62,723 bases of DNA from Gammaproteobacteria bacterium. GTDB taxonomy: Bacteria; Pseudomonadota; Gammaproteobacteria; Steroidobacterales; Steroidobacteraceae. Every line of letters starts with the position of its first letter. The stretch's first letter is position 1. The notes under the pieces were generated by a model. The model had not been told where the DNA came from and ran no database searches. It was given only the letters and a program-made list of their open reading frames with translations. Position numbers and translations under genes: made by a program. This document shows, piece by piece, positions 16,496-24,898 of this stretch. The stretch is taken from assembly GCA_025350055.1 (NCBI GenBank), contig JANXYK010000004.1, forward strand, positions 1-62,723, given 5' to 3'.

Positions 16496-17479
16496 TCAGC
16501 CTCGCACTACTTTCTGTTCGATCGCACCAAAGATCGACTGCCCTTGCGCATCGCACATCTCGATGCGCACCCGATCGCCGAACTTCAGGAATGGCGTCAC
16601 CGGCTTGCCCTGGGCGATGGTCTCGAGCATGCGGACCTCGGCCAGGCAGGAGGCGCCCTTGCTGCGATCCTGGTTCGACACCGTGCCCGAACCCACGATC
16701 GTGCCCGCGCGCAGGTTCCGGGTCTTGGCGCAGTGGGCGATCAAGGTCGGAAAATCGAAGGTCATATCGACACCGGCCTCGGGCGCACCGAGACGCCGGC
16801 CATTGATGCTGCTGCACAACGGCAGGCTGGCCTTTCCTCCATCCCAGGCAGTGCCCAGTTCATCGGGCGTCACCGCCACCGGCGAGAATCCCGTCGCGGG
16901 TTTGGATTGGTAGAACCCAAAGCCTTTGGCCAGCTCGGCCGGTGTGAGATTGCGCAGCGTCCAGTCGTTCACCAGCATCAGCAGCCGTATGTCGTGGCGC
17001 TTGCGCACCAGCTCGGCACTGCTGCCCATGCCCACATCGGCCGTGATCACTGCGACTTCGGCCTCGAGGTCGATGCCCCAGTCTTCGGAAAGGAACGGCG
17101 CATCGTCGCTTGGGCCCAGGAAATCATCGCCGCCTCCCTGGTAGACCAGCGGATCGGTCCAGAATGAGGGCGGCATCTCAACGCCCCGCGCCTTGCGCAC
17201 CAGTTCGACGTGAGTCACGTAAGCCGAACCATCCACCCAGTGGAAAGCGCGCGGCAAGGGCGAGGCCACGCCACCCGATGCGGCGGGGAATGCCTCGCCA
17301 TGCCGGCCGGCATTCAGCTCGCCGTAGGCCTCCTGCAGGCGCGGCGCGAACTCTTCCCAGCGCTCCAGCGCCTGCTGCAGGGTAGCGGCAATCTGCGGCA
17401 CCAGCTGGCAGCGCGACAGGTCGTGACTGACGATGACGAGCCGCCCATCGCGCCCGCCCTTCAGGCTCGCCAGCTTCAC
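16496..17479 (-). CDS. Fumarylacetoacetate hydrolase family protein, probable fumarylacetoacetase
   Basis: Last step of the homogentisate pathway: fumarylacetoacetate to fumarate and acetoacetate. The 327-residue protein has the FAH fold with metal-binding acidic residues (DLEAEVAVIT, about 145-155), MLVNDWTLRNL and a GTIVGSGTVSNQ motif. The start overlaps the hmgA stop as ATGA. This length matches the shorter bacterial form, not the 420-residue mammalian-type enzyme. Maleylacetoacetate isomerase, expected between HmgA and this enzyme, is not in the window. Context makes this function more likely than other FAH-family reactions. Confidence 0.85.
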   Translation of the reverse strand: MKLASLKGGRDGRLVIVSHDLSRCQLVPQIAATLQQALERWEEFAPRLQEAYGELNAGRHGEAFPAASGGVASPLPRAFHWVDGSAYVTHVELVRKARGVEMPPSFWTDPLVYQGGGDDFLGPSDDAPFLSEDWGIDLEAEVAVITADVGMGSSAELVRKRHDIRLLMLVNDWTLRNLTPAELAKGFGFYQSKPATGFSPVAVTPDELGTAWDGGKASLPLCSSINGRRLGAPEAGVDMTFDFPTLIAHCAKTRNLRAGTIVGSGTVSNQDRSKGASCLAEVRMLETIAQGKPVTPFLKFGDRVRIEMCDAQGQSIFGAIEQKVVRG

Positions 17480-18606
17480 TTGCCCGCACCCTGCCAGCTA
17501 TCCACGTAACCCGCCCATTCCACGCGTGTCGCCGCTTCGCCGATCGTCAGCGCATCGCGCGCATCGAGCATTACCGCATATTCATCGGTCGCCGCTTTGG
17601 ATTGCACCAGCATGCGCTGCAACGCCTTGGGATGCGGCCCGTGCGTGAAGCCGGCCGGGTGATAGGTCAGCATGCCCGGATGGATGTTGTCGCGACTGAA
17701 GAAATCGCCGGCGTGATAAAAGATCACCTCATCGTAGTCATCGTTGTTGTGGAAGAACGGAATCTTGATTGCGCCGGGATCCGTCTCGAACGGCCGTGGC
17801 GCAAAGGTGCAGACGATGAAGCGGTTGGCGACGAAGGTGGAGTGGACTGATGGCGGCAGGTGATAGCGATGGCTCATCACCGGCCGGAAATCCTTCACGT
17901 TGATGCGGCAGACCGCGAGGTCCCCATGCCAACCCGTGGCATCGAGCGGGTTGTAGGGAAAGGTGGCGATCGAGACAGCATTGAGCCGCTTGATGTGCAC
18001 GCGCCATTCCTGCTCGGTCTGCTGGGCACGGAATTGTTCGTCCATCACCGGCACATCGAGCATCGCGGCATCGAACAGCGCATGCGGACCGAGCAGACCC
18101 TTGTCGGGCAATTGATAGCAACCGTTGGTCGCCTCGATCATCAGCAGCGCGGTGGGCTCGCGGCACGCCAGCCGCCACATCGTGCCACGCGGCAGCACCA
18201 TGTAGTCGCCGCTGGCGTAGGCCAGATGCCCGAAGTCGCAGTACAGGTCGCCCGCCCCCTGGTGCACGAACAGCAACTGGTCGCCATCGGCGTTGCGTGC
18301 CAAGTGCGGCATGTTGCCACTGGTCTGCCAGTAGCGCAGTTGCGTGTGCGCGTTGCTGAGCACCACGGGCGCATCCCAGGGACTGCCCGCGCCGCGACCG
18401 AGCTTGACGAGGTCATAGGCATGCGGACGCAGCGGGCCTTCGAAATGACTCCAGCCCGTGGGCGGATGGCGGTGATAGAAGAAACTGGCCGGGCCGAAGA
18501 AACCTTCCTTGCCCATCTCACGCTCATAGGTGCCCGGCGGCAGATCGGCATGCGCCTGGCGGCTGGCGGTGCCGCCGGAGAGCGGATACTGGATGTAGTT
18601 CTTCAT
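17476..18606 (-). CDS. hmgA: Homogentisate 1,2-dioxygenase
   Basis: Fe(II) ring-cleaving enzyme converting homogentisate to maleylacetoacetate. The 376-residue cupin is shorter than the ~430-residue Pseudomonas enzyme but carries the family signatures: FPYNPLDATGWHGDLAV, YHLPPSVHSTFVANRFIVCT, and the iron-site region DDYDEVIFYHAGDFFSRDNI through YHPAGFTHGPHP. It starts 21 bp after the hpd stop and overlaps fahA by 4 bp, so all three are one operon. Confidence 0.93.
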   Translation of the reverse strand: MKNYIQYPLSGGTASRQAHADLPPGTYEREMGKEGFFGPASFFYHRHPPTGWSHFEGPLRPHAYDLVKLGRGAGSPWDAPVVLSNAHTQLRYWQTSGNMPHLARNADGDQLLFVHQGAGDLYCDFGHLAYASGDYMVLPRGTMWRLACREPTALLMIEATNGCYQLPDKGLLGPHALFDAAMLDVPVMDEQFRAQQTEQEWRVHIKRLNAVSIATFPYNPLDATGWHGDLAVCRINVKDFRPVMSHRYHLPPSVHSTFVANRFIVCTFAPRPFETDPGAIKIPFFHNNDDYDEVIFYHAGDFFSRDNIHPGMLTYHPAGFTHGPHPKALQRMLVQSKAATDEYAVMLDARDALTIGEAATRVEWAGYVDSWQGAGK

Positions 18607-18627
18607 TAGGCCCCTCTTCGTCGCCCC

Positions 18628-19671
18628 TCAGACTACGCCGCGCCGGATCTGGTCGAGCTCGATCGATTCGAACAGCGCCTGGAAATTGCCTTCGCCAAAA
18701 CCCTCGTTGCCCTTGCGCTGGATGATCTCGAAGAAGATCGGCCCGATCACATTGGCGGTGAAGATCTGCAGCAGTATGCCGTCCTTGTCAGAACCGTCGA
18801 TGAGAATGCGGCGCGAGCGCAGTTCCTCCAGCGATTCCTTGTGCCCCGCGACGCGGCCGGTCACGCCTTCATAATAAGTATCGGTCGTGTCTTGGAACAC
18901 CACGCCGCGCGCACGCAGATCATCGACCGTGCCGTAGATGTTGTCGCAGGCGAGCGCGATGTGCTGGATGCCCTCGCCCCGGTACTCGCGCAGGTATTCC
19001 TCAATCTGCGACAGGTCGTCCTGCGATTCGTTGATGGGAATGCGGATCTTCCCGCAGGGACTGGTCAGCGCGCGCGAGAACAGGCCGGTCTTCTTGCCCT
19101 CGATATCGAAATAGCGAATCTCGCGGAAGTTGAACAGCCGTTCGTAGAAGCCGCACCACACGTTCATGTTGCCGCGATGCACGTTGTGCGTCAGGTGGTC
19201 GATCAGCTGCAGGCCAGGATCGGCCTGGCTCGCGGCCTGCGGTGCGCGCACGAAGTCGATGTCGTAGATGTCCTGCGCGCCATAGCGGTCGACCAGATAA
19301 ATCAGGCTCCCGCCGATACCCTGGATCGAGGGGATGTTCAGCTCCATCGGTCCCGCGGTCTGCGGTCCGGGTTTGGCGCCCAACTCCAGCGCGCGCTTGT
19401 AGGCCAGCGCCGCATCCTTCACGCGAAACCCCATCGCGCAGATCGAGCCGCCGTGATCACGCGCGAACTGTTGCGCGAAGCTGTTGGGCTCGGCATTCAC
19501 CAGGAAGTTGATGTCACCTTGCCGGTGCAGCGTCACATCCTTGGAGCGGTGGCGCGCGGCGTTCTGGAAACCCATGCGCTCGAACAGGGCACGCAATGCG
19601 GCCGGATCGGGAGCGGTGTACTCGACGAACTCGAAGCCGTCGGTGCCCATCGGATTGGCTGGCATGCTCAT
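18628..19671 (-). CDS. hpd: 4-hydroxyphenylpyruvate dioxygenase
   Basis: Converts 4-hydroxyphenylpyruvate to homogentisate. The 347-residue protein uses the ATG at 19671, which has a GAGGCGAGAA ribosome site; a 26-codon extension upstream is not HPPD-like. Two vicinal-oxygen-chelate domains are seen. The C-terminal one carries the iron ligands: His in LIDHLTHNVHRG, His in GEGIQHIALACDNI and Glu in PIFFEIIQRKGNEGFGEGNF. First gene of the homogentisate operon and divergent from an Lrp-type regulator 134 bp away. Confidence 0.93.
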   Translation of the reverse strand: MSMPANPMGTDGFEFVEYTAPDPAALRALFERMGFQNAARHRSKDVTLHRQGDINFLVNAEPNSFAQQFARDHGGSICAMGFRVKDAALAYKRALELGAKPGPQTAGPMELNIPSIQGIGGSLIYLVDRYGAQDIYDIDFVRAPQAASQADPGLQLIDHLTHNVHRGNMNVWCGFYERLFNFREIRYFDIEGKKTGLFSRALTSPCGKIRIPINESQDDLSQIEEYLREYRGEGIQHIALACDNIYGTVDDLRARGVVFQDTTDTYYEGVTGRVAGHKESLEELRSRRILIDGSDKDGILLQIFTANVIGPIFFEIIQRKGNEGFGEGNFQALFESIELDQIRRGVV

Positions 19672-19733
19672 GGTGTGATTCTCGCCTCGGGACTGCGGGG
19701 ACGCCAGCCTAGCCGTAGCAGGCAGTACCCGGC

Positions 19734-19758
19734 TTGCCGCAACGAGCAATAGTGTTGC
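19734..19758. promoter_or_regulatory. TTGC/GCAA inverted repeats between hpd and the lrp-type gene
   Basis: TTGCCGCAA (19734-19742) is followed by GCAA-tagtg-TTGC (19746-19758). The repeated half-sites are arranged symmetrically in the 134-bp divergent region. Lrp/AsnC proteins bind spaced degenerate palindromes of about this size next to their own gene and their target. Binding is inferred. Confidence 0.35.
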
Positions 19759-19805
19759 AATCTGTGCTGTCAGTTCCCATCACTCGGCAATCCAGGTGCG
19801 TACTC

Positions 19806-20336
19806 ATGAATATTCTGGCCTCAACGGGTCCCTATAGCCTGGACGATATCGACCTGCGCCTGCTGACCGCGCTGCAGGAAGACGCCTCGCTGGACAACAA
19901 GGACCTGGCCCGGCGGGTCCACCTCTCCCCCGCCCCCTGCCTGCGCCGGGTACGGCGCCTCAAGCAGGACGGCATCATCCGCCAGAGCGTGGCGCTGCTC
20001 GATGCCGCGCGGCTGGGGCTGGGCGTCGAGGCCTTTGCCTTCGTGGCGCTCGAGAGCCAGCGCGCCACGGCCGGGGTGCAGTTCGAGGGTCTGTTGCGCC
20101 GGCGCCCGGAAGTCGTGGAGTGCGTGCGGCTCAGCGGCAGCTACGATTACCTGCTGCGGGTACTGGTGGCCTCGCTCGACGCCTACTCGGCCTTCATTGA
20201 CCGGCATCTGTTGCCGCTGCCGGGCGTGCGTTCGGTGAATTCCAGCTTCAGCCTGGGCGTGCTCAAGCGCACCACGGCGCTGCCGCTGCCGGATGCGCGC
20301 CGCAAGCCGCACGCGCGGCGTGGACGCACATCCTGA
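19806..20336 (+). CDS. Lrp/AsnC family transcriptional regulator
   Basis: A 176-residue regulator starting at ATG 19806; upstream in-frame codons cross the promoter region. The N-terminal winged helix (DDIDLRLLTALQEDASLDNK, then DLARRVHLSPAPCLRRVRRL) is followed by a RAM ligand-binding domain (VECVRLSGSYDYLLRVLVAS, LPGVRSVNSSFSLGVLKRTT). A basic C-terminal tail (RRKPHARRGR) is unusual. It is divergent from hpd. Relatives activate tyrosine or branched-chain amino-acid catabolism in response to the amino acid, so control of the hpd operon is the natural guess. Confidence 0.9.
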   Translation: MNILASTGPYSLDDIDLRLLTALQEDASLDNKDLARRVHLSPAPCLRRVRRLKQDGIIRQSVALLDAARLGLGVEAFAFVALESQRATAGVQFEGLLRRRPEVVECVRLSGSYDYLLRVLVASLDAYSAFIDRHLLPLPGVRSVNSSFSLGVLKRTTALPLPDARRKPHARRGRTS

Positions 20337-20377
20337 AACCGTGCGCCCTGTGACCTGGCGCCAACCGCTAGCCGCGC

Positions 20378-20875
20378 TCAGACGCCGTTCTTCACCGTCG
20401 ACATGCTGGCCGACACCTTCCAGCTGCCGTCTTGCTGCTTGCGCCAGGTGTTCATGAATTTCTGTGGCACGGACGTCGACGCGCCGGTCTTGTCGGAAAT
20501 GATCTGGCGAAATTCGCCGTACTGGACCGCGAGGTCGCCCGAGCGCGCCACCGTGATGCGATCCGACACGTTGACCGTGTCGTTCGCCACCGGTTGCGAC
20601 TCGACCGCCTTCCAGAACGCGCGCCGCTCATCGGGCGTGCGTGCGATCGGGCCGTCTTCAGCCAGTTGCCAGGCATCGTCGGAATAGAAGGACAGGATAC
20701 CGTCGATGTTGCGCGTGCCGATTGCGCTTTCCCATTTCGCCGCCGCCGCGCGCACCTGCGCGGCATCTTCAATGCGCGTATCGCTCCCGGAAGTCGCAGG
20801 CGAAGTGCCCTGCGCGCAGGCGACAAGCACACCCGCGCTGACAACGCCAATGGCCGTCAAGGTATTGATGTACAT
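20378..20875 (-). CDS. SnoaL/NTF2-like lipoprotein of unknown function
   Basis: A 165-residue lipoprotein. The start at 20875 has a strong AGGGAGG site; the 25 upstream codons are not needed. The signal peptide ends in GVLVAC, giving a lipid-modified Cys. The mature part is a cone-shaped NTF2-like domain (AAKWESAIGTRNIDGILSFY, AVQYGEFRQI, FMNTWRKQQDGSWKV), similar to DUF4440 and ketosteroid-isomerase-like proteins. It would sit on a membrane facing the periplasm. No substrate can be inferred. Confidence 0.8.
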   Translation of the reverse strand: MYINTLTAIGVVSAGVLVACAQGTSPATSGSDTRIEDAAQVRAAAAKWESAIGTRNIDGILSFYSDDAWQLAEDGPIARTPDERRAFWKAVESQPVANDTVNVSDRITVARSGDLAVQYGEFRQIISDKTGASTSVPQKFMNTWRKQQDGSWKVSASMSTVKNGV

Positions 20876-20959
20876 GACCCCTCCCTTTGGGCCCAGGGGA
20901 CCGCTCCGGGTGAGGGAGTACGGATCCGCCGGAACCGCGTAGGGCCACAATACACCCGC

Positions 20960-21853
20960 TCAGCGTTCCTGCAACACCCGCTGCACATGCCTTATCAATC
21001 GCGCACGCAAGGCGGCGACCCGGGCTTCCGTCCAGCCGCTGTAGAAACCGGCGCCGGCACTGATACCCCGCTCGCCCCGCGCCAGCCGCTGCGTCAGCGC
21101 ACTCGAGGGTTCAGTCGCACGACTCAGTTGCGGCAGCACGACCTTGTGGATGTCGGCGGTGAGTTCCAGTCCGACCAGATCGGCGTTTTCCAGCGGCCCC
21201 AGCACCGCCAGGCGCAGCCCGAAACTGTTCTTGATGATGGCATCCACGTCTTCCGGCGTGCACACCCCTTCATCCACCAGCGCCATCGCCTCGCGCCACA
21301 GCGCGTGTTGCAGGCGGTTGCCGGGTACGACATCGCGACGCACATGCACGGCCTGTTTGCCGATGCCGCGCAGCATCGCCAGCGTGGTTTCGATGGCGGC
21401 AGGCGCGCTGCGTGGGCCCTGGATGACCTCCACCAGCGGGATCAGATCGGGCGGATTCCAGAAATGAGTACCCACGATGCGCTGCGCATTCGCGTCATCG
21501 ACCTGCGCGCCGACCGTGGCCACGGGGATCACCGAGGAATTGGTCGCCAGTATGCAGCTGGCCGGCGTCAAGGCCGCAAGCTGCACGAACAGCTGCTGTT
21601 TCAGCGCTGGCTTTTCCGGCGCCGCCTCGATCACGAGATCAGCATCAGCGACCGCCTCGGCCAATAGCCGATGGCCGACGATGCGGCCAGTGGGCATGCC
21701 GGCGTTCGCGGGCAGGTCGGCATTCAGCCGCTCCAGCGCCGCCTGGTCCGGATCGCAGACCCGCACCGACCAGCCTGCGGCCGCGAACATGCGCGCCAGC
21801 GCCGCGCCCATCAGGCCAGCGCCCACGACTGCGAGGCGTTGTTCGCCTGCCAT
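20960..21853 (-). CDS. 3-hydroxyacyl-CoA dehydrogenase family protein
   Basis: A 297-residue NAD-dependent enzyme starting at 21853, 2 bp after the SDR stop. The N-terminal Rossmann domain (AVVGAGLMGAALARMFAAAG) is followed by the 3HCDH signatures ADLVIEAAPEKPALKQQLF, ILATNSSVIPV, GTHFWNPPDLIPLVEVI and a C-terminal domain (VVPGNRLQHALWREAMALVD). The His and Glu of the catalytic pair are in the THFWNPP and PLVEV segments. It ends a five-gene run of unassigned catabolic genes (EthD-like, cyclase, cupin, SDR, this gene). Confidence 0.88.
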   Translation of the reverse strand: MAGEQRLAVVGAGLMGAALARMFAAAGWSVRVCDPDQAALERLNADLPANAGMPTGRIVGHRLLAEAVADADLVIEAAPEKPALKQQLFVQLAALTPASCILATNSSVIPVATVGAQVDDANAQRIVGTHFWNPPDLIPLVEVIQGPRSAPAAIETTLAMLRGIGKQAVHVRRDVVPGNRLQHALWREAMALVDEGVCTPEDVDAIIKNSFGLRLAVLGPLENADLVGLELTADIHKVVLPQLSRATEPSSALTQRLARGERGISAGAGFYSGWTEARVAALRARLIRHVQRVLQER

Positions 21854-21855
21854 GT

Positions 21856-22656
21856 TCAGCCTGCGGTGTAGCCGCCGTCGGCGTAGAGAATGTGGCCGGT
21901 GTAGAAGTCGGAGGCGCGCGAGGCCAGGAACAGCAAGGGGCCGGCCAGGTCTTCGGGCTCGCCCAGTCGCCCCAGCGGCACCCGCGCCAGGAAGCCGGCG
22001 CGCACGCCGCGCGCCTTTTCGTCGTCCTTGAACATCCACTCGGTCAGTGGTGAACGGAACACGGTGGGCGCGATCGCATTCACGCTGATGCCGTGCTTGC
22101 CCCACTCGCAGCCCAGTGCCCGGGTCAGACCGTCGGTCGCCGCTTTCGAAGCGCAGTAGGCGGTGTAGCCGGCCGGATGGCCGAGCAGGCCGCGCGCCGA
22201 GGAGACCAGCACCACCTTGCCGCCGCGACCCTGCGGAATCACGCGCTTGCCGAAGGCGCGGCACAGCAACCAGGCGCCAGTGACGTTGCCATCCATCACT
22301 TTCGCGAATCGTTCGGGCGACATGTCGGTAATCATCGCCACATCGTTGAGACCCGAGGCGACGACCAGGATGTCGAGGCTCCCGAAACGCTGCACGGCAG
22401 CGTCCATGATCGCCTCGCAGTCGGCTTCATTCCCGGGACGGCGATTGATCGCTGCGACCTCGGCTCCCGCAGCGCTGCATTCATCAGCCACTGCATTCAG
22501 CTCATCGAGCTTGCCTGCCGACAGCACCAGGCGCGCGCCGGCCGCAGCGAGCACTCGCGCCGCCAGCGCGCCGAAGGCGCCCGAGGCGCCGGTGATCACG
22601 GCGACCTTGCCCTTGATATCGAACAGCGCGGCCGGCGATGGCATCGCGCCGCTCAT
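21856..22656 (-). CDS. Short-chain dehydrogenase/reductase
   Basis: A 266-residue classical SDR. The cofactor motif is TGASGAFGALAARVL (TGxxxGxG type), the active site is YTAYCASK with Ser in VLVSSARG, and the C-terminus has PEDLAGPLLFLASRASDFYT. The segment after beta-strand 2 (INRRPGNEADCE) suggests possible NADP preference, which is uncertain. The start overlaps the cupin stop as ATGA. Part of the unassigned catabolic operon. Confidence 0.9.
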   Translation of the reverse strand: MSGAMPSPAALFDIKGKVAVITGASGAFGALAARVLAAAGARLVLSAGKLDELNAVADECSAAGAEVAAINRRPGNEADCEAIMDAAVQRFGSLDILVVASGLNDVAMITDMSPERFAKVMDGNVTGAWLLCRAFGKRVIPQGRGGKVVLVSSARGLLGHPAGYTAYCASKAATDGLTRALGCEWGKHGISVNAIAPTVFRSPLTEWMFKDDEKARGVRAGFLARVPLGRLGEPEDLAGPLLFLASRASDFYTGHILYADGGYTAG

Positions 22657-23000
22657 TTCTGCGTACCCGGATACGGCAGGATCACCAGCATCTTCGCCAT
22701 CTGGTTGCTCAGGTTCTTCACCTCGCGCACCACGTTGGGCCCGAGCGTGATGCTGTCCATCGCCTTGAGCACCACTTCCTGGCCTTCAGCGCGCACCGTG
22801 ACTTCACCGCTCAATACCACATACACCTTCTCGAGCGGCGTGGCATCAGGACCGGCGCCACCGCCGGGCAGGATGTGCGACAGGCCGGTCCAGAAATTCT
22901 TCGGACCGCCCGCTTCGAAACCCTGCAGCCGCAGCGCCACCATGCCGTAGTGGTTCGGGGCCTCATAAGGTTTCGCATCGGCGAAGCGCTTGACCAGCAT
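22653..23000 (-). CDS. Small cupin-domain protein
   Basis: A 115-residue single-domain cupin starting at 23000, 1 bp after the cyclase stop. Cupin motif 1 is degenerate (TGLSHILPGGGAGPDATPLE, followed by KVYVVLSGEVTVRAEGQ) and motif 2 region is ITLGPNVVREVKNLSNQMAK. Only one of the usual metal-binding histidines is obvious, so it may bind a ligand without a canonical metal. It overlaps the SDR gene by 4 bp. Function unknown; likely acts on or senses an intermediate of this cluster. Confidence 0.8.
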   Translation of the reverse strand: MLVKRFADAKPYEAPNHYGMVALRLQGFEAGGPKNFWTGLSHILPGGGAGPDATPLEKVYVVLSGEVTVRAEGQEVVLKAMDSITLGPNVVREVKNLSNQMAKMLVILPYPGTQK

Positions 23001-23001
23001 C

Positions 23002-23841
23002 TCAGCGACCCTTTTCGATGCGGTATTTCCCGGAAGGGTCGACAATGGCCACCAGGCGCACGATGCACCCATCGCCCTTGGTCCAGCGCCAGGGGAAGGC
23101 TGCGAAGGTGCAGCGTTTGCCGGTCACCTTGTCGATCTCGCCGCCGACGTTCTCGATGCCGCAGATGCCCTTCGCCAGGATCGCCTGGTGGCAGGGTTCC
23201 CATTCCGGGAAGTCCTCGATCACCTTGCGACCGGTCTCGCGTTCGTATTCCAGGTTGACCTGCGGCAGCAGGCCGTTCGGCCAGCCCGGGCCGTGCGGGC
23301 CGATCGCGGTGCCCAGCGGATGATCGAGCGCCTGGGTGTCGGTGCCGATCATCTTCACTTTCTTCTTTGCGAACCACTCGCCCGCTTCCTTGTAGAAGCC
23401 GGGTGAGTAGGCGTAGTACATGCGCGTGTCGCCGTAGTACTTGTGCCAGCCGGTGTTCACGATGACGATGTCGCCGGGCTGGATCTTCGGCCGCGCCTTC
23501 TCCAGGTCTTCGGCGCTGATCACTTCCCACTTCTTTTTCGGGATCGATACCACCACGCCTGTGCCGAAGAAGTGCGGCAGCGGCACTTCATCCATGAAGG
23601 GCGTGTCCTCGACCACGTGGGCCGGGGCATCGATGTGCGTGCCCGAGTGCATCACCGTGGTGATGCGCTGGGTCAGCACGCCCGAGCGCGCCATGGTGTG
23701 CAGACGCTCGATCTTCACGTCCTCGAAGTATGGCCAGCAGGGTTGGCCCAGTCCCCAGGGATGGCTCAAGTCGTAAAACTCGAGACCCATCGCATTCTTT
23801 CGGTTCTCTTCAAACTTGAGGCCGCGGATTCTGGTGGTCAT
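23002..23841 (-). CDS. Cyclase family protein (kynurenine formamidase-like hydrolase)
   Basis: A 279-residue metal-dependent hydrolase. The signature HSGTHIDAPAHV is the zinc/manganese site of the KynB/cyclase family. Other segments are DLSHPWGLGQPCWPYFED, GDIVIVNTGW and MIGTDTQALDHPLGT. At 279 residues it is larger than KynB (~210) and resembles the isatin-hydrolase-like group that opens rings or cleaves amides. Cluster partners include an EthD-like protein and an SDR, but no tryptophan-pathway gene is nearby, so kynurenine is not the obvious substrate. Confidence 0.85.
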   Translation of the reverse strand: MTTRIRGLKFEENRKNAMGLEFYDLSHPWGLGQPCWPYFEDVKIERLHTMARSGVLTQRITTVMHSGTHIDAPAHVVEDTPFMDEVPLPHFFGTGVVVSIPKKKWEVISAEDLEKARPKIQPGDIVIVNTGWHKYYGDTRMYYAYSPGFYKEAGEWFAKKKVKMIGTDTQALDHPLGTAIGPHGPGWPNGLLPQVNLEYERETGRKVIEDFPEWEPCHQAILAKGICGIENVGGEIDKVTGKRCTFAAFPWRWTKGDGCIVRLVAIVDPSGKYRIEKGR

Positions 23842-23903
23842 GGTCTTGTCCCCTGGAATTGGAATGCTGGTGAATGAATGATCGGTTCAGTTGCGCCTGC
23901 CAC

Positions 23904-24701
23904 TCAGGCCGTGGTGATGTAGGGCCGCAGCGCTCGCTTGAAATCATCGGTCGGCGCCTCGAGGATGAACTGGCTGACAAAATCGACGCCAGGCTGCAGG
24001 AAGGGATAGCTGTTGAATTTCGCCCAGGCCGGCGCCGTGTAGCGCGGCGGTGACTCGATCACGGCCTTGCGCCAGGCCTTGGCGCTGACGTACCACAGCT
24101 CGGATATGCGCACGAATGGCCCGGTGCGCGGCTCGATCACCTTGGAACTCACGAAGCGCTTGAGCCCGGGTTGCTGTGCAACCTCCGGTGCGTGGGTCTT
24201 CAGATACCACTGCTCGCCCTCTTCGAGCGATACGCCTTCCGGATAGCGGATCGCATTGAGCCAGCGGATGTTGGGGCCGGCATCGAGTGTCATGCCCTTG
24301 CCGACGAAGTCTTCAGTGGGCCGGTGTTCGACGAAGGCAAAGGCCGGCGGATGCACGCCATCGACAGTGCCGCCCCACTTGTGGCTGCGTTGTTCGCCCT
24401 TGGGGAGACCGAGGATATCGGTGTAGCGCTCGGGCCAACGCTCGGCAATCGCCGTGCCCTGATCGAGCAGGCTCCCGGCGAACGGGCTCTGGCGCCACCA
24501 GTGTTCCGTCATGCGCCAGTTGTACGGGCAAAAGGCTTCGGCACCGGGCGGCGCAGGAATCGCGCGATAGCTCACGTAGCGCTCGAGTATCGGATCGAGC
24601 TGGCTCAGCGTTTCAGCAGCGTGTGTCTGCAGCAACCAACGTTCCATCACCGGCAGGTCGTTCATGTCGGTGAGATTCAGAATCAGGTAACTTCTGAGCA
24701 C
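23904..24701 (-). CDS. Tandem EthD/dimeric alpha-beta-barrel protein
   Basis: A 265-residue protein; I use the GTG at 24701 preceded by a G-rich ribosome site, because upstream codons are not family-like. It contains two EthD-like ferredoxin folds: residues about 4-110 (YLILNLTDMNDLPVMERWLL) and about 130-250 (WLNAIRYPEGVSLEEGEQWY, FVRISELWYVSAKAW). EthD-fold proteins are small oxygenases, dehydratases or partner proteins in ether, polyketide and steroid-like catabolism. It appears to be the first gene of the run 24701-20960. Substrate unknown. Confidence 0.75.
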   Translation of the reverse strand: MLRSYLILNLTDMNDLPVMERWLLQTHAAETLSQLDPILERYVSYRAIPAPPGAEAFCPYNWRMTEHWWRQSPFAGSLLDQGTAIAERWPERYTDILGLPKGEQRSHKWGGTVDGVHPPAFAFVEHRPTEDFVGKGMTLDAGPNIRWLNAIRYPEGVSLEEGEQWYLKTHAPEVAQQPGLKRFVSSKVIEPRTGPFVRISELWYVSAKAWRKAVIESPPRYTAPAWAKFNSYPFLQPGVDFVSQFILEAPTDDFKRALRPYITTA

Positions 24702-24898
24702 GTAGCCCCCAGTGGATGTGTACAGGCTGCGAGCGTGAGCCGATGTTCCGCGCCGCGTGCGAAATATAGCGCATTGAACGCGCGCTGTAAGAGCTGACTC
24801 GCGCGGCCAATTGGCAGCTGAATAGCAGGTATTTGCGGAAGCAGGCGCTGGACCACAACGCCCGTACCGGATGCGCTCGGAACGCACCCGATGTGAGT

